A DNA stretch of 64,000 bases, from assembly GCF_020215665.1 (NCBI RefSeq), contig NZ_CP084061.1:4245001-4309000 (forward strand). The letters are read 5' to 3'. Below the pieces are notes generated by a model. The model was not told the DNA's origin and searched no databases. It worked only from the letters and a program-made list of their open reading frames with translations. The stretch is from Blautia parvula (GTDB taxonomy: Bacteria; Bacillota; Clostridia; Lachnospirales; Lachnospiraceae). Both the position numbers and the translations under genes were made by a program. Within the stretch, counting starts at the first letter, position 1, and every line of letters begins with the position of its first letter. Of this stretch, positions 47,759-56,168 are shown piece after piece.

Positions 47759-47799
47759 AGTGATCTCCTGCTACTTATAGTCCATGCATATTCTCCAAG

Positions 47800-48258
47800 C
47801 TACTCATTTGTCCCATATATCCGATATAATTCATGGTAACTTTGCTTCAATGTTCCATACTTCCCGGATGTCCGGATCCCATAAATTTCTTCCACACTAT
47901 ATGGTAAAGCTGGCAAGGATTCTCTCGTTACAATCACATAATAATTATCTGTTTTCTGAATTTCTCTAGCAAACTCCTCAGTCTTGATAAAATCATTTCC
48001 CTCATCAATAAATACGATACTGTCCGTAATCTCCGCCAGTTGTCCTTTCCACAAAGCACCTTCCAGCACATAACATTTCTTATCGCATGTCAAATCTACC
48101 GGACTTCCTGTTGGATTGTTCACATATTCCTGAATTATATCTACAAGAGTAGTTTTTCCCGTAGCGCTGTCCCCGCGAATGATCGTTAAATTTTTCCGAA
48201 TTTCAAAATCATATTTTAAGCGTTTTGTTGATACAATAACTCTATGTTTCCCTCTCAT
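47800..48258 (-). CDS. Small P-loop NTPase between DUF4869-like genes
   Basis: A 152-residue ATPase-like protein with Walker A RGDSATGKTTL near residue 29 and Walker B SIVFIDEG near 84, then a sensor-like VTRESLPALP near 112. The GGAGGGG before the ATG is strong. It lies 15 bp after copy 2 of the DUF4869-like gene and 41 bp before copy 1. It lacks the ABC signature and lid, and may be a shortened form of a longer NTPase. The role is unknown. Pairing with DUF4869 genes suggests a functional module. Confidence 0.65.
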   Translation of the reverse strand: MRGKHRVIVSTKRLKYDFEIRKNLTIIRGDSATGKTTLVDIIQEYVNNPTGSPVDLTCDKKCYVLEGALWKGQLAEITDSIVFIDEGNDFIKTEEFAREIQKTDNYYVIVTRESLPALPYSVEEIYGIRTSGKYGTLKQSYHELYRIYGTNE

Positions 48259-48273
48259 CGTACCACCCCTCCA

Positions 48274-48711
48274 TTAGACAAATTCTCCTGCAATCGGTAC
48301 CAGTTCTTTCATAGAATGAACAATTTCATTAGTATTCAAAATACGAATTTCAAAAGGTTCCTTACCGAAATCCATCAGATGCCTCAGATTTACAGTCCTG
48401 TCTTCCGATTCTGCAATTTTAAGCAGCCATTTCGCACAGTTATCTCCACAGGTTGATACGTTGAAAATTTTATCTTTATTAAACTTAAAAAGGATTAACG
48501 TTTTTACTCCTCCGGATAACCCGGTTGGCGGAATCTTTCCTAAAACCGGACTATCTATTACTCCACTATCCAAAACTGTTGACTTATCTACATCTTGAAT
48601 CATTTCTTTCACAAAAGGATCTACAATCCAACTATCTTCATAATCATATTTAAAATAAGCCGATGTATTATATACAGCTTCTTTCATATCACCATAATAA
48701 ATATTCAGCAT
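48274..48711 (-). CDS. DUF4869-like protein, copy 2
   Basis: A 145-residue paralogue of the protein at 47318-47758, opening MLNIYYGDMKEAVYNTSAYF. It keeps YEDSW, SPVLGKI, LSGGVKTL, CGDNCAKW, LRHLMDFG and IAGEFV. The ATG at 48711 follows AAGGAAGGG. An in-frame start at 48750 is less likely. It heads the small leftward operon (copy 2, P-loop NTPase, copy 1, hypothetical). Upstream is a relic of a third copy's 3' end. Confidence 0.65.
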   Translation of the reverse strand: MLNIYYGDMKEAVYNTSAYFKYDYEDSWIVDPFVKEMIQDVDKSTVLDSGVIDSPVLGKIPPTGLSGGVKTLILFKFNKDKIFNVSTCGDNCAKWLLKIAESEDRTVNLRHLMDFGKEPFEIRILNTNEIVHSMKELVPIAGEFV

Positions 48712-48763
48712 TAAAATCCCTTCCTTTTTTTCGTATATTGTGATTTTCATTAAGACTTTTCGG

Positions 48764-48840
48764 GCATTTACCTGATTTAAACATACTCTCCAGCAATATC
48801 AACATATTCCAACATATTATGAATAATATCACCTCTATTG
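48764..48840. repeat. Relic tail of a third DUF4869 gene (direct repeat of 47305-47381)
   Basis: 73 of 77 bases match 47305-47381, which holds the last codons of DUF4869-like copy 1 (EYVDIAGEYV) and the spacer up to the next start. Here the rest of the gene is missing: at 48840 the sequence switches to the Fic gene. The Fic stop codon (48835-48837) lies within the repeat. It marks a deletion or recombination between duplicated modules. Confidence 0.85.
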
Positions 48841-49914
48841 GGGAAGGTTCTCATTTTCCATAGCATCTTTCCGTACATAGAACGTTCCCCTCCCTGAACC
48901 GCACTTTACAATTATCTCTTCTTTTGTAAGCTTATTCAATGCATTTAAAACAGCTGATCGACTACCAATCGGGCATGCTGCGATAACCTCCGCACCAGTA
49001 AATTTACCTATTTTTTCAGTTACATAATTTTTAACAACATCATATACCGTACTTCTATTTTTTTCTGACATCAATCCAACTCGCTCTTCAAATTCTTTGT
49101 AACAAGCGAGAATTACCTGAAGCATATACTTAATAAAAGGAGTTGGATCATTCTCTTCCTCGTGCCATCCATAATCAATTCGTTCCAATACATCGTAATA
49201 CGCATCTTTGGTTTTTTCAATCTGCTTCTCTATACTGATATACTTTCCAACTTCATATCCATTTTGATACAGAAGCAATAAAGTCAGTAATCTGCTCATT
49301 CTTCCGTTTCCATCATTGAATGGATGGATACAAAGGAAGTCAGAAATAAATGTTGGAATTAAAATCAACGGATCAACCGTTTCCATTGCCAATGTTCTTC
49401 TATAACTTTCACAAATTGCCTCTATTGCCTGTTCCGTTTCATACGGTGACAACGGAATAAATCTTGTTACTACTGTTCCATCAGCCTTTGTCTCATTGAT
49501 ATAATTCTGTGTATTCTTAAATTGACCTCCATAGGAAAGACCTGCATGTTTTAACAAATCACGATGTAATTGTAAAATATATGCTGTTCTAATTGGTATG
49601 AAATCATGACTCTCATGAATGGTATTAAGTACATCACGATATCCAACAATTTCACTTTCATCTCGTGATTTAGGTGTTGTTTTCTCATTCATAAGCTGTT
49701 TAATACGTGTACTTGTTGTAACAATACCTTCTATTTTATTTGATGCCTCTGTACTCTGTACACGTGCAATTTCTATCAAACGCTCCAGTTCAACCGGCTT
49801 CTGCCTTGTAAATAATTCCTGACGCCCTTTACATTCATGAATTTTTGCAATATATGACACGACTTCTCCATCCCACAATCTATCTGCTAATTTCATATAA
49901 TCAAACTTTCTCAC
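48835..49914 (-). CDS. Fic-domain protein (AMPylator family)
   Basis: Fic/DOC nucleotidyl-transfer protein, 359 residues from a GTG at 49914. The Fic motif HPFNDGNGRMSR is near residue 190 and the inhibitory helix TEASNKIEGI near 55, a class II arrangement that restrains AMPylation. A C-terminal winged-helix-like region ends the protein. The ORF extends upstream to an ATG at 50085 overlapping the integrase stop, and an ATG at 49965 also exists. A good promoter at 49998-49969 lies inside the long form. Related proteins as I recall begin near RKFDY, so I chose 49914. Its 3' end is formed by the repeat at 48840. Confidence 0.82.
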   Translation of the reverse strand: MRKFDYMKLADRLWDGEVVSYIAKIHECKGRQELFTRQKPVELERLIEIARVQSTEASNKIEGIVTTSTRIKQLMNEKTTPKSRDESEIVGYRDVLNTIHESHDFIPIRTAYILQLHRDLLKHAGLSYGGQFKNTQNYINETKADGTVVTRFIPLSPYETEQAIEAICESYRRTLAMETVDPLILIPTFISDFLCIHPFNDGNGRMSRLLTLLLLYQNGYEVGKYISIEKQIEKTKDAYYDVLERIDYGWHEEENDPTPFIKYMLQVILACYKEFEERVGLMSEKNRSTVYDVVKNYVTEKIGKFTGAEVIAACPIGSRSAVLNALNKLTKEEIIVKCGSGRGTFYVRKDAMENENLPQ

Positions 49915-49968
49915 CTCTACACCTACCTTCCTTAGGTTTATCATCCATTCCTTTGTTCTTTCGTCCAT

Positions 49969-49998
49969 ATTATACCCCATTTTGGATGAAACTTTCAA
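49969..49998 (-). promoter_or_regulatory. Promoter for the Fic gene
   Basis: Minus-strand -35 TTGAAA (49998-49993), 18-base spacer and perfect -10 TATAAT (49974-49969). Transcription would start near 49962, about 48 bases before the GTG at 49914, where AAGGAAGG and TAGGTG provide ribosome contacts. Confidence 0.65.
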
Positions 49999-50084
49999 TA
50001 GTTGGATAAAAACTGCTGTTTTATATTTTAACTTGCTGAAAATTCTGCACATCGAATTTTCCACTAAAATTTCACTATTTTTCA

Positions 50085-51476
50085 TTACTTCATCGCCTTT
50101 GCCAACGAAGCCAATAGTGCTTTCATTTCCGGATTTGCCAATACTTTTGCAAGCAGCTCTGCATCCACATCATCCGGCACATCTACTGTCTGAGTTGTGG
50201 TTTCCTCTCGCATCTTTGGATCCAGGTTTTTCTTCTCATAGAACGCTTCCTCGAATAATTCTGCATTTCGTCTTCGATCCTCATCAATAATATGGGAATA
50301 CACATCTGTTACCATATCCACTTGTGAATGCCCGGAATCCCCTTGAACCGCTTTGATATCTCCGCCATTCAGTTTTAATTTATATGTCACGCTGCTATGT
50401 CTCAAACTATGAAAGACAACCGGCGGAAGATTATATTCTTCGATCAGTTTATTTAATTGTCCCCGGATTGCTCCGGTACCAATGGGATTTCCAAATGTCG
50501 TTGCCATCACCAAATTATAATCTATATATTCCTCACCTAAGACTTCTTTTACTTCGTCCTGCTCCGCTTTCCACTCAACCAACATATTAGCAACGCTTTT
50601 GGGAAGAAATACCTTACGGATACTGCTTTCTGTTTTTGGTGTTTTTAAAATCTGAACAGTTTTGTTGGTTTTATGTTGCGAAGGAAATACCAGCAACACA
50701 TCTTTCCCTTCCAGATTTTTCAGAGTTTCCTTTGTTACCCGTTGTGTTTCTTTATTGATATAAACGTATGCACGATTCTCTTCGATTGCTTCCGGAGAAA
50801 TATCTACACAATCCCAGGTCAAACCAAGCACTTCCCCTAATCGTAGGGAACAGGAAAATGACAGATTGATTGCCAGCTTCAGCCGTTCGTCTTCACAGAC
50901 ATCCATTGCATACATCAAGGTTTCTGCTGTCCAGATTTCCCGTTTCTGTGATTTATGTTTCGGCACCGTTGCATAGGTGCACGGATTTTTTTCTATCATC
51001 TCCCATTTGATTGCCTGCTCAAAACAATTACGGAGCAGCTTGTGGATTTCTCTGACAGTACTCGCAGAAACAAATTCATTTTTCTTATTCCCCTTCACCG
51101 GATTTCCGACTGCTTTTGTCTGTAGCAATCCCTGATAATATTTTTCCATAAAGCGGGTGTTAATCTCCGAAAGTTTCACAGAGCCAACCATAGGCTCAAT
51201 ATAATTTCTGATCAGCCCTACATTCCCTTCATAAGTGGATAATGCCCATTTTTCTTTTCCATACAAAGAAACGTATTCCGTGAGCAGATCCGACAATGTA
51301 TTGCACTTTCTCACAACAAGTGCGCCCATTTCCTGTTTATATTCGATTTCTCTTTTTCGCTTCTTTGCTTCTGCTTTTGTATCATATGTTTCCCACTTCT
51401 GTCTCCGTTTACCGGAATCATCCTTATAGTTATAGATCACATTAAATTTTCCGTTTCGTTCTCTGATCGATGCCAT
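50085..51476 (-). CDS. Tyrosine site-specific integrase
   Basis: A 463-residue phage/ICE-type integrase. An N-terminal AP2-like arm-binding domain (ERNGKFNVIYNYKDDSGKRR, about 5-60) is followed by a SAM-like core-binding domain, then the catalytic domain: first Arg in SLRLGEVLGLTWD, HSLRHSSVTYKL, and the Tyr in GHSQVDMVTDVYSHI. The ATG at 51476 lies one base after the stop of the upstream HTH gene. It presumably recombines at the tRNA-Arg anticodon loop, 3.3 kb away at 46716-46757. Confidence 0.93.
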   Translation of the reverse strand: MASIRERNGKFNVIYNYKDDSGKRRQKWETYDTKAEAKKRKREIEYKQEMGALVVRKCNTLSDLLTEYVSLYGKEKWALSTYEGNVGLIRNYIEPMVGSVKLSEINTRFMEKYYQGLLQTKAVGNPVKGNKKNEFVSASTVREIHKLLRNCFEQAIKWEMIEKNPCTYATVPKHKSQKREIWTAETLMYAMDVCEDERLKLAINLSFSCSLRLGEVLGLTWDCVDISPEAIEENRAYVYINKETQRVTKETLKNLEGKDVLLVFPSQHKTNKTVQILKTPKTESSIRKVFLPKSVANMLVEWKAEQDEVKEVLGEEYIDYNLVMATTFGNPIGTGAIRGQLNKLIEEYNLPPVVFHSLRHSSVTYKLKLNGGDIKAVQGDSGHSQVDMVTDVYSHIIDEDRRRNAELFEEAFYEKKNLDPKMREETTTQTVDVPDDVDAELLAKVLANPEMKALLASLAKAMK

Positions 51477-51477
51477 G

Positions 51478-52437
51478 CTAATTCCCTTTCCTTTCTTCCA
51501 ACCAAGCTTCAAATTCATCTCTTTTTACTCTGGATATGTTTCCAATCTTCACTGCTGAAAATTTCCCATCATCCATCCATTTGTAAATCATCCCTCTACT
51601 GACCTTTGCAAGAAACGCTGCCTCATCAAATGTCAGATAACTCAGATTTCCATTCTTACTACGATCTCCGGTTTTGGCTAATTTCTTTCGCCTGTAATTT
51701 GCCAAACTAAAATTTTGTTCCATTGACAACTCTTCATAATCGTTGGCCGGATCCAATTTATAATGATCTTGTCCATCTAAAAATTTCTGAAAGCTCTCTT
51801 TTGTAATTCTTTTCTTCTCTGCAATTTCAATCGTTTCAAAAAAATGGCTGTATTTAGAATTCTTCAAAATCTCATATACCTGACGTCTTGGAATTCCCAG
51901 AAGCCTTGCCATTTCTGGCATGGTAATTGTTGCTCCTTCCAGCTCCTTGTCCTTTTCCCTGTCTTTCTGTGTGCGATATTTCGATTGCTTCTCATACCAT
52001 TCCTGAAAAGATTTTTTCGGAATCCTGATCCAGTAATCAACAGTAACTGTTTTTATACCGTCACGTCTAATCAGATCATAAACCGTAGTTTCACTAATCC
52101 CCAACATCTTGGCAACTTCTGATATGGAATAAGACCATTTTTTTAGGTTTTTCCCCGGTTCTTCCCCGTTCACTTTATGATACTTCACCTGGTTTGCATA
52201 CCATTTCTCAAAGCTCGCAATATTCACTCGCATCTGTCCTGCGATTTCTCTGCATTCAAAATAATTTTTCTGAACCAGCCAGTATCTGCCTGTCTTCTTT
52301 AGTCCCAAAAGATTTCCAATCTCTGGAACTGTCATCCAGGTTTTTTCCTTTGGAGGAAGTCGTTTGTATTTACTGTTCTCCTCTATTTCTGAAAGCACTT
52401 CTTCAAACGAAGTTTCTTCTATAACAACTTGATTCAT
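51478..52437 (-). CDS. Four-unit excisionase-type HTH protein
   Basis: A 319-residue DNA-binding protein with four successive MerR/excisionase-like helix-turn-helix units: MTVPEIGNLLGLKKTGRYWL near residue 35, YSISEVAKMLGISETTVYDL near 107, ITMPEMARLLGIPRRQVYEI near 172, and LTFDEAAFLAKVSRGMIYKW near 270. Each is followed by a basic wing and a W/F-rich helix. It is one base upstream of the integrase and probably serves as recombination directionality factor or regulator. The ATG follows AAAGGAGAG. Confidence 0.8.
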   Translation of the reverse strand: MNQVVIEETSFEEVLSEIEENSKYKRLPPKEKTWMTVPEIGNLLGLKKTGRYWLVQKNYFECREIAGQMRVNIASFEKWYANQVKYHKVNGEEPGKNLKKWSYSISEVAKMLGISETTVYDLIRRDGIKTVTVDYWIRIPKKSFQEWYEKQSKYRTQKDREKDKELEGATITMPEMARLLGIPRRQVYEILKNSKYSHFFETIEIAEKKRITKESFQKFLDGQDHYKLDPANDYEELSMEQNFSLANYRRKKLAKTGDRSKNGNLSYLTFDEAAFLAKVSRGMIYKWMDDGKFSAVKIGNISRVKRDEFEAWLEERKGN

Positions 52438-52537
52438 CTGATCAACTCTCCTTTCTTTTCTGCATCATACATCATTTTCAAATAAAAAATTAGGATGTCG
52501 ATTGCGACTTTTTCTCTCAACCAACATCCCAGATTTT

Positions 52538-52714
52538 TTACTCCGGCTGTTTATCAAGCCAGTCATCAAAACTCTTTTTTGAAATTCTATACTTTCCTCC
52601 ATCCAACTGGATCCATCGGAACTCTTTTTTCTTTAATAATGCATAGACTGTCGGGCGGCTTACATCTAAAATTTCCTGAATCTCTTTTACGGTATAACAT
52701 CTTTTTTCTGACAT
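52538..52714 (-). CDS. Excisionase-like HTH protein
   Basis: A 58-residue MerR-type helix-turn-helix protein: YTVKEIQEILDVSRPTVYAL, then a basic wing (KYRISKKSFDDWL). I chose the ATG at 52714, with AGAGGG nine bases upstream. Longer starts to 52744 are possible. It probably acts with the integrase in excision or regulates the module. Confidence 0.8.
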   Translation of the reverse strand: MSEKRCYTVKEIQEILDVSRPTVYALLKKKEFRWIQLDGGKYRISKKSFDDWLDKQPE

Positions 52715-52814
52715 ATAAAAAACCCTCTTTCTTCTTTCATACATATAGGAAGGAAAAAGATCCTTCTATATAACGAAAGGAAAAAGAGGATTTTTACAGG
52801 GTGACTAAAAAAAT

Positions 52815-53087
52815 TTATAATCCATTTCTATAAATCTCATTTATAACAGCCTGCGACTGCTCCATTTCTTTTTTCTTTATGATTTCTTCCCGGTCACTTA
52901 GGATTGCAATCATTTCATCTATCACATCTTCCAATCTGGGCTCTGTGTAACGATACAAGTATCCCAACATCCTGGTCGCTGTATAATCTGTATTCAGATT
53001 CTTATAGGCTATTTCTGCACAAAGTTCTTTCGGATATCCTTTGGTAAGTAAAACCTTATATAATTCATCTGTTCTTTCCGTTCCCAT
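52815..53087 (-). CDS. Hypothetical 90-residue island protein
   Basis: A helical, charged protein starting MGTERTDELYKVLLTKGYPK, with a Glu/Lys-rich C-terminal helix. The ATG follows ACAGGAGTG. Similar small proteins occur next to excisionase and relaxase genes in clostridial elements, as I recall, but no function is assigned. It is co-directional with the deformylase gene 30 bp upstream. Confidence 0.6.
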   Translation of the reverse strand: MGTERTDELYKVLLTKGYPKELCAEIAYKNLNTDYTATRMLGYLYRYTEPRLEDVIDEMIAILSDREEIIKKKEMEQSQAVINEIYRNGL

Positions 53088-53117
53088 AAAGTATCACTCC
53101 TGTAAATTTCTCTCGGC

Positions 53118-53528
53118 TTAAATCAGTATGCCCTCCAAATGATCCAGCTCATGCTGACAAATCTGTGCAGTCCAACCATCAAGTTTCAATTTCTGTTTCT
53201 TCCAATTCATATCCAGATATTCAACTTCTATCATCTGATATCTCGTTGTCTTACGCACTCCTGTAAGAGATAAGCATCCTTCTTCAGTTTCATAAGGTGA
53301 TTCTTTTCTTACCAATACAGGATTAAACATTACCACATCTACGAATCCCATATTTACAATAATGACACTTTTTTTCACACCGATCATATTCGCTGCCATT
53401 CCAACACATCCCTCACGGTTCGCAGCTAACGTATCCATTAAATCTTTTCCAACTTGAAGATCGGCTTTTGTTGCCGGTTCAGATTTTTGTCCCAGAAAAA
53501 ATATATCTTTCATAATTGGTTTTACCAT
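53118..53528 (-). CDS. def: Peptide deformylase, island-borne
   Basis: A 136-residue metal-dependent deformylase that removes the N-formyl group of new proteins. Motif 2 EEGCLSL and motif 3 QHELDH supply the Cys and two His metal ligands. Motif 1, usually GxGxAAxQ, reads VGMAANM, so the conserved Gln is Met. I recall this variant in other clostridial deformylases, so loss of activity is not implied. The ATG at 53528 fits GAGGT upstream better than the one at 53537. A second chromosomal def copy is expected elsewhere. Confidence 0.82.
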   Translation of the reverse strand: MVKPIMKDIFFLGQKSEPATKADLQVGKDLMDTLAANREGCVGMAANMIGVKKSVIIVNMGFVDVVMFNPVLVRKESPYETEEGCLSLTGVRKTTRYQMIEVEYLDMNWKKQKLKLDGWTAQICQHELDHLEGILI

Positions 53529-53672
53529 TTTCTTCATACCTCTATTCTCAAAATCGTTTTTTTTGCTTTGTTCTGAATTGTAGTATAGCAGTTTTTTTAC
53601 TTTTTTTCTATCTCACCCTGTATTTTCTGCCCTGAGCCTTTCGTTATATGAGAGGGTTAATCTTTCAAGAGC

Positions 53673-53884
53673 AAGATCCACCCGGGTAATACCGTATCCT
53701 CATTTTATGAGAACGGTCTTATCCCCGGGTTAGGTATCTTGATGGGGATTACGTTTCCCCATACCCTCGCTTTTGCATCAAAGATGCAGTCAGTATCCAC
53801 AAAAATGGATACTGCACTAATTCTCTATCGGAAGGGACAGCCGATAAAAATTAGTGAACTGTAACACTATTCGATGTCACAGTT
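53673..53884. other. Candidate oriT: six consecutive stem-loops upstream of mobC
   Basis: The 365-bp non-coding gap (53538-53902) is crowded with dyads: a long imperfect hairpin 53673-53740 with CCCGGG and ACCGT/ACGGT; ATGGGGA/TCCCCAT 53742-53762; TGCATC/GATGCA 53774-53788; CAGTATCCA/TGGATACTG 53791-53814; CACTAATT/AATTAGTG 53815-53856 with an inner TATCGG/CCGATA; and AACTGT/ACAGTT 53857-53884. It ends at the MobC ribosome site. Position and dyads fit an origin of transfer. A structured leader RNA is the alternative. Confidence 0.6.
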
Positions 53885-53902
53885 TAGAAAGGAAGGAGGA
53901 GT

Positions 53903-54295
53903 ATGCCACCAAAAGAAAAATCAAAGGAATTGAAGCATCGAAACATAATCTGTCTGAAACTTACAGACATTGAATTGGAAATATTAAATCAGGCCGCAAG
54001 CTCTGTGGGAATCTCTCGTTCAGAATATCTACGAAGATTGTTCCTAAATAGACCAATTCAAATTCATTATGAAGTTGTCGCAGACATCAAAGTACTTCGG
54101 GAGCTGGTCGGGCAATACGGTAAAATCGGTTCCAATCTGAACCAGATCGCCAAGTATTTTAATACCGGTGGAACTCATTCCCAGGCTATGGAAAATGAAA
54201 TCCATCAATGTATCTCCGACCTCTTCCTCTTGCGAAAAAAAGTGTTAGAAATGGCAGGTGATTTTCATGGCAATACTAAAACACATCAAAAGTAG
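53903..54295 (+). CDS. mobC: Mobilization accessory protein MobC
   Basis: A 130-residue relaxosome protein. The N-terminal ribbon-helix-helix region is LKLTDIELEILNQAASSVGI, followed by SRSEYLRRLFL. The MobC core VLRELVGQYGKIGSNLNQIAKYFN lies near residues 65-90 (given here in parts: GKIGSNLNQIAKYFN). AAGGAGGAG precedes the ATG. It overlaps the relaxase by 29 bp. It should bind oriT and recruit the relaxase. Confidence 0.85.
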   Translation: MPPKEKSKELKHRNIICLKLTDIELEILNQAASSVGISRSEYLRRLFLNRPIQIHYEVVADIKVLRELVGQYGKIGSNLNQIAKYFNTGGTHSQAMENEIHQCISDLFLLRKKVLEMAGDFHGNTKTHQK

Positions 54296-55814
54296 AAATG
54301 CCAACTATTCAAATGCCATTGATTATCTGCTTTTCCAACATGATGAGAGCACTGGAAAAAAGATAAAAGATGAAATGGGGCGAAGTCTTTTAAGAGATGA
54401 GTTCTACATGGATGGTCTCAACTGTGATCCGATGTCTTTTGACAAGGAGTGTAGTCTGACAAATGCGAAATTTCATAAAAACAAAAAATCATCTGAAATC
54501 AAAAGTCATCACTATATCATCAGTTATGATCCTGCTGATGCTATTGAATGTGATCTGACGGGAGAAAAAGCACAGGCTCTATCTTTAGACCTTGCCAAAA
54601 AAATATTTCCGGGATATCAGGCTCTTATCGTGACACATACCGATGGTCACAATGGTTCCGGCAATATCCATACGCATATTGTGATCAACAGCGTCCGTAA
54701 GGAAGCTGTCAGAAGGCAACGTTACATGGATAAGCCCCATGAAGAAATTGCCGGATACAAACACCGATCCACAAATAAATTCCTGAATTATTTCAAAAAG
54801 GAAATTATGGATATGTGCATCCAGGAGGGACTTCATCAGGTTGATCTTCTCTCTCCGGCTGAAACAAAGATCACACAGGCTGAATATATGGCCCAAAAAT
54901 CCGGGCAGAAAAAATTAGAAGAGACCAACAAAAAAATCATTGCAGATGGATTGAAACCAAATGCCACAATGTTTCAGACGCAGAAGCAGGAACTCCGAAA
55001 TGCCATCGAAGAATGCAGCTCGCATTCTAAAAGCTTTCAAGAATTTCAATCTCTTCTTTTTGAAAAATATCAGATTTCCGTCATTGAAGAAAGAGGAAGA
55101 TATCGTTATCTCCATCCGGATCGGAACAAACGGATTACAGAGAAGGCTTTGGGAACTCAATACGGCAAAGAACATTTAGAACAGCTCTTCTTACGAAAAG
55201 ATCCGATAACCATTCTTTATGTCAGATCGCATTTACGGTTGGTAGTAGATCTTCAGAAAAATGTGAAAGCAATGCAAAGTCCCGGATATGCTCATCGGGT
55301 AAAAATATCCAATCTTCAAGAAATGGCAAATACCATTATCTATGTGCAAGAACATGGATACAATACCCAAATCGAATTAAAAAATGCCTTTTCCGAATCT
55401 CAAAAACAGTTAGATCAGGCAACAGATCAGCTAATGAAAATGAATGCAGATTTGAAAAACATCAACCGTCAGATCCATTACACCGGACAATATTTTTCAC
55501 AGAAAGCAATCTATACCGAATTTTTAAAGGCGAAAAACAAAGGCAGATTCCGAAAGGAACACACCGCTGAAATTCAGGCATATGAAGAAGCCCGTGACTG
55601 GCTGAAATCTTTTTATCCCGATGGAAAGATGCTTCCTATCAAAACATTGAAGGAACAAAAAAACAGCTTGCAGGAACAGATCGACCAGCAAAAATCATCC
55701 ATCCGATCTCTAAAGGATCTGACACAAGATTTAAGAACCGTAGACAAAAATGTGGAAGCAATTCTCCACAACCAGGTTCCGAAAAAGCAAAAGACACAGG
55801 AACCCGAATTATAA
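54267..55814 (+). CDS. Relaxase/mobilization nuclease
   Basis: Relaxase of the MobA/VirD2-like group, 515 residues. The N-terminal nicking domain has a tyrosine-bearing start NANYSNAIDYLLF and the three-His metal motif HTDGHNGSGNIHTHIVINSV (near 125). The C-terminal half is helical with coiled-coil segments (about 390-430 and 475-505). The ATG at 54267 follows AGGTG. It overlaps mobC. It should nick oriT and carry the strand to the recipient using a helper conjugation system, since no type IV secretion genes are in the window. Confidence 0.9.
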   Translation: MAILKHIKSRNANYSNAIDYLLFQHDESTGKKIKDEMGRSLLRDEFYMDGLNCDPMSFDKECSLTNAKFHKNKKSSEIKSHHYIISYDPADAIECDLTGEKAQALSLDLAKKIFPGYQALIVTHTDGHNGSGNIHTHIVINSVRKEAVRRQRYMDKPHEEIAGYKHRSTNKFLNYFKKEIMDMCIQEGLHQVDLLSPAETKITQAEYMAQKSGQKKLEETNKKIIADGLKPNATMFQTQKQELRNAIEECSSHSKSFQEFQSLLFEKYQISVIEERGRYRYLHPDRNKRITEKALGTQYGKEHLEQLFLRKDPITILYVRSHLRLVVDLQKNVKAMQSPGYAHRVKISNLQEMANTIIYVQEHGYNTQIELKNAFSESQKQLDQATDQLMKMNADLKNINRQIHYTGQYFSQKAIYTEFLKAKNKGRFRKEHTAEIQAYEEARDWLKSFYPDGKMLPIKTLKEQKNSLQEQIDQQKSSIRSLKDLTQDLRTVDKNVEAILHNQVPKKQKTQEPEL

Positions 55815-55841
55815 ATCATTTTACGAAGGAGGAATTACAAT

Positions 55842-56168
55842 ATGACACAAAATGAATTTAATGTTGTCCTTGAACAACAATATCGAAAATGTGCCGATGT
55901 CCTGGCACACAAGAAGAAAGAATACACCGGAGACCGCATTGACCGCCTGAGTGCGTTTAAAATCGCTGCCTCATTACAGGGATGCACACCTAAGGCTGCT
56001 CTGGCCGGAATGATGTCGAAGCATGTCGTATCTCTCTATGACATGTGTTACTCTTCGCTGCTCCAATTTGACTTAGAACAATGGGATGAGAAGATCACAG
56101 ACTGCATCAACTATCTCATTCTACTGAAAGCATTGATAAAGGAGGAACAAGCCTATGGATCACATTGA
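55842..56168 (+). CDS. NMAD/MazG-like protein of the nucleotide cassette
   Basis: A 108-residue all-helical protein. The pattern HKKKEYTGDRIDRLSAFKIA, a mid AALAGMMSKHVVSLYD and the C-terminal WDEKITDCINYLILLKALI resembles nucleotide-modification-associated domain 1 / DUF1599 proteins, which are related to MazG-type nucleotide pyrophosphatases. The AAGGAGG site is strong. It overlaps the ThyX-like gene by 14 bp. With ThyX and dUTPase it suggests control of a pyrimidine deoxynucleotide pool. Confidence 0.6.
   Translation: MTQNEFNVVLEQQYRKCADVLAHKKKEYTGDRIDRLSAFKIAASLQGCTPKAALAGMMSKHVVSLYDMCYSSLLQFDLEQWDEKITDCINYLILLKALIKEEQAYGSH

Noticed and set aside
53673-53884. Stem-loop array as a CRISPR
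   Set aside because: The dyads differ in sequence and spacing. There are no repeated units and no cas genes.
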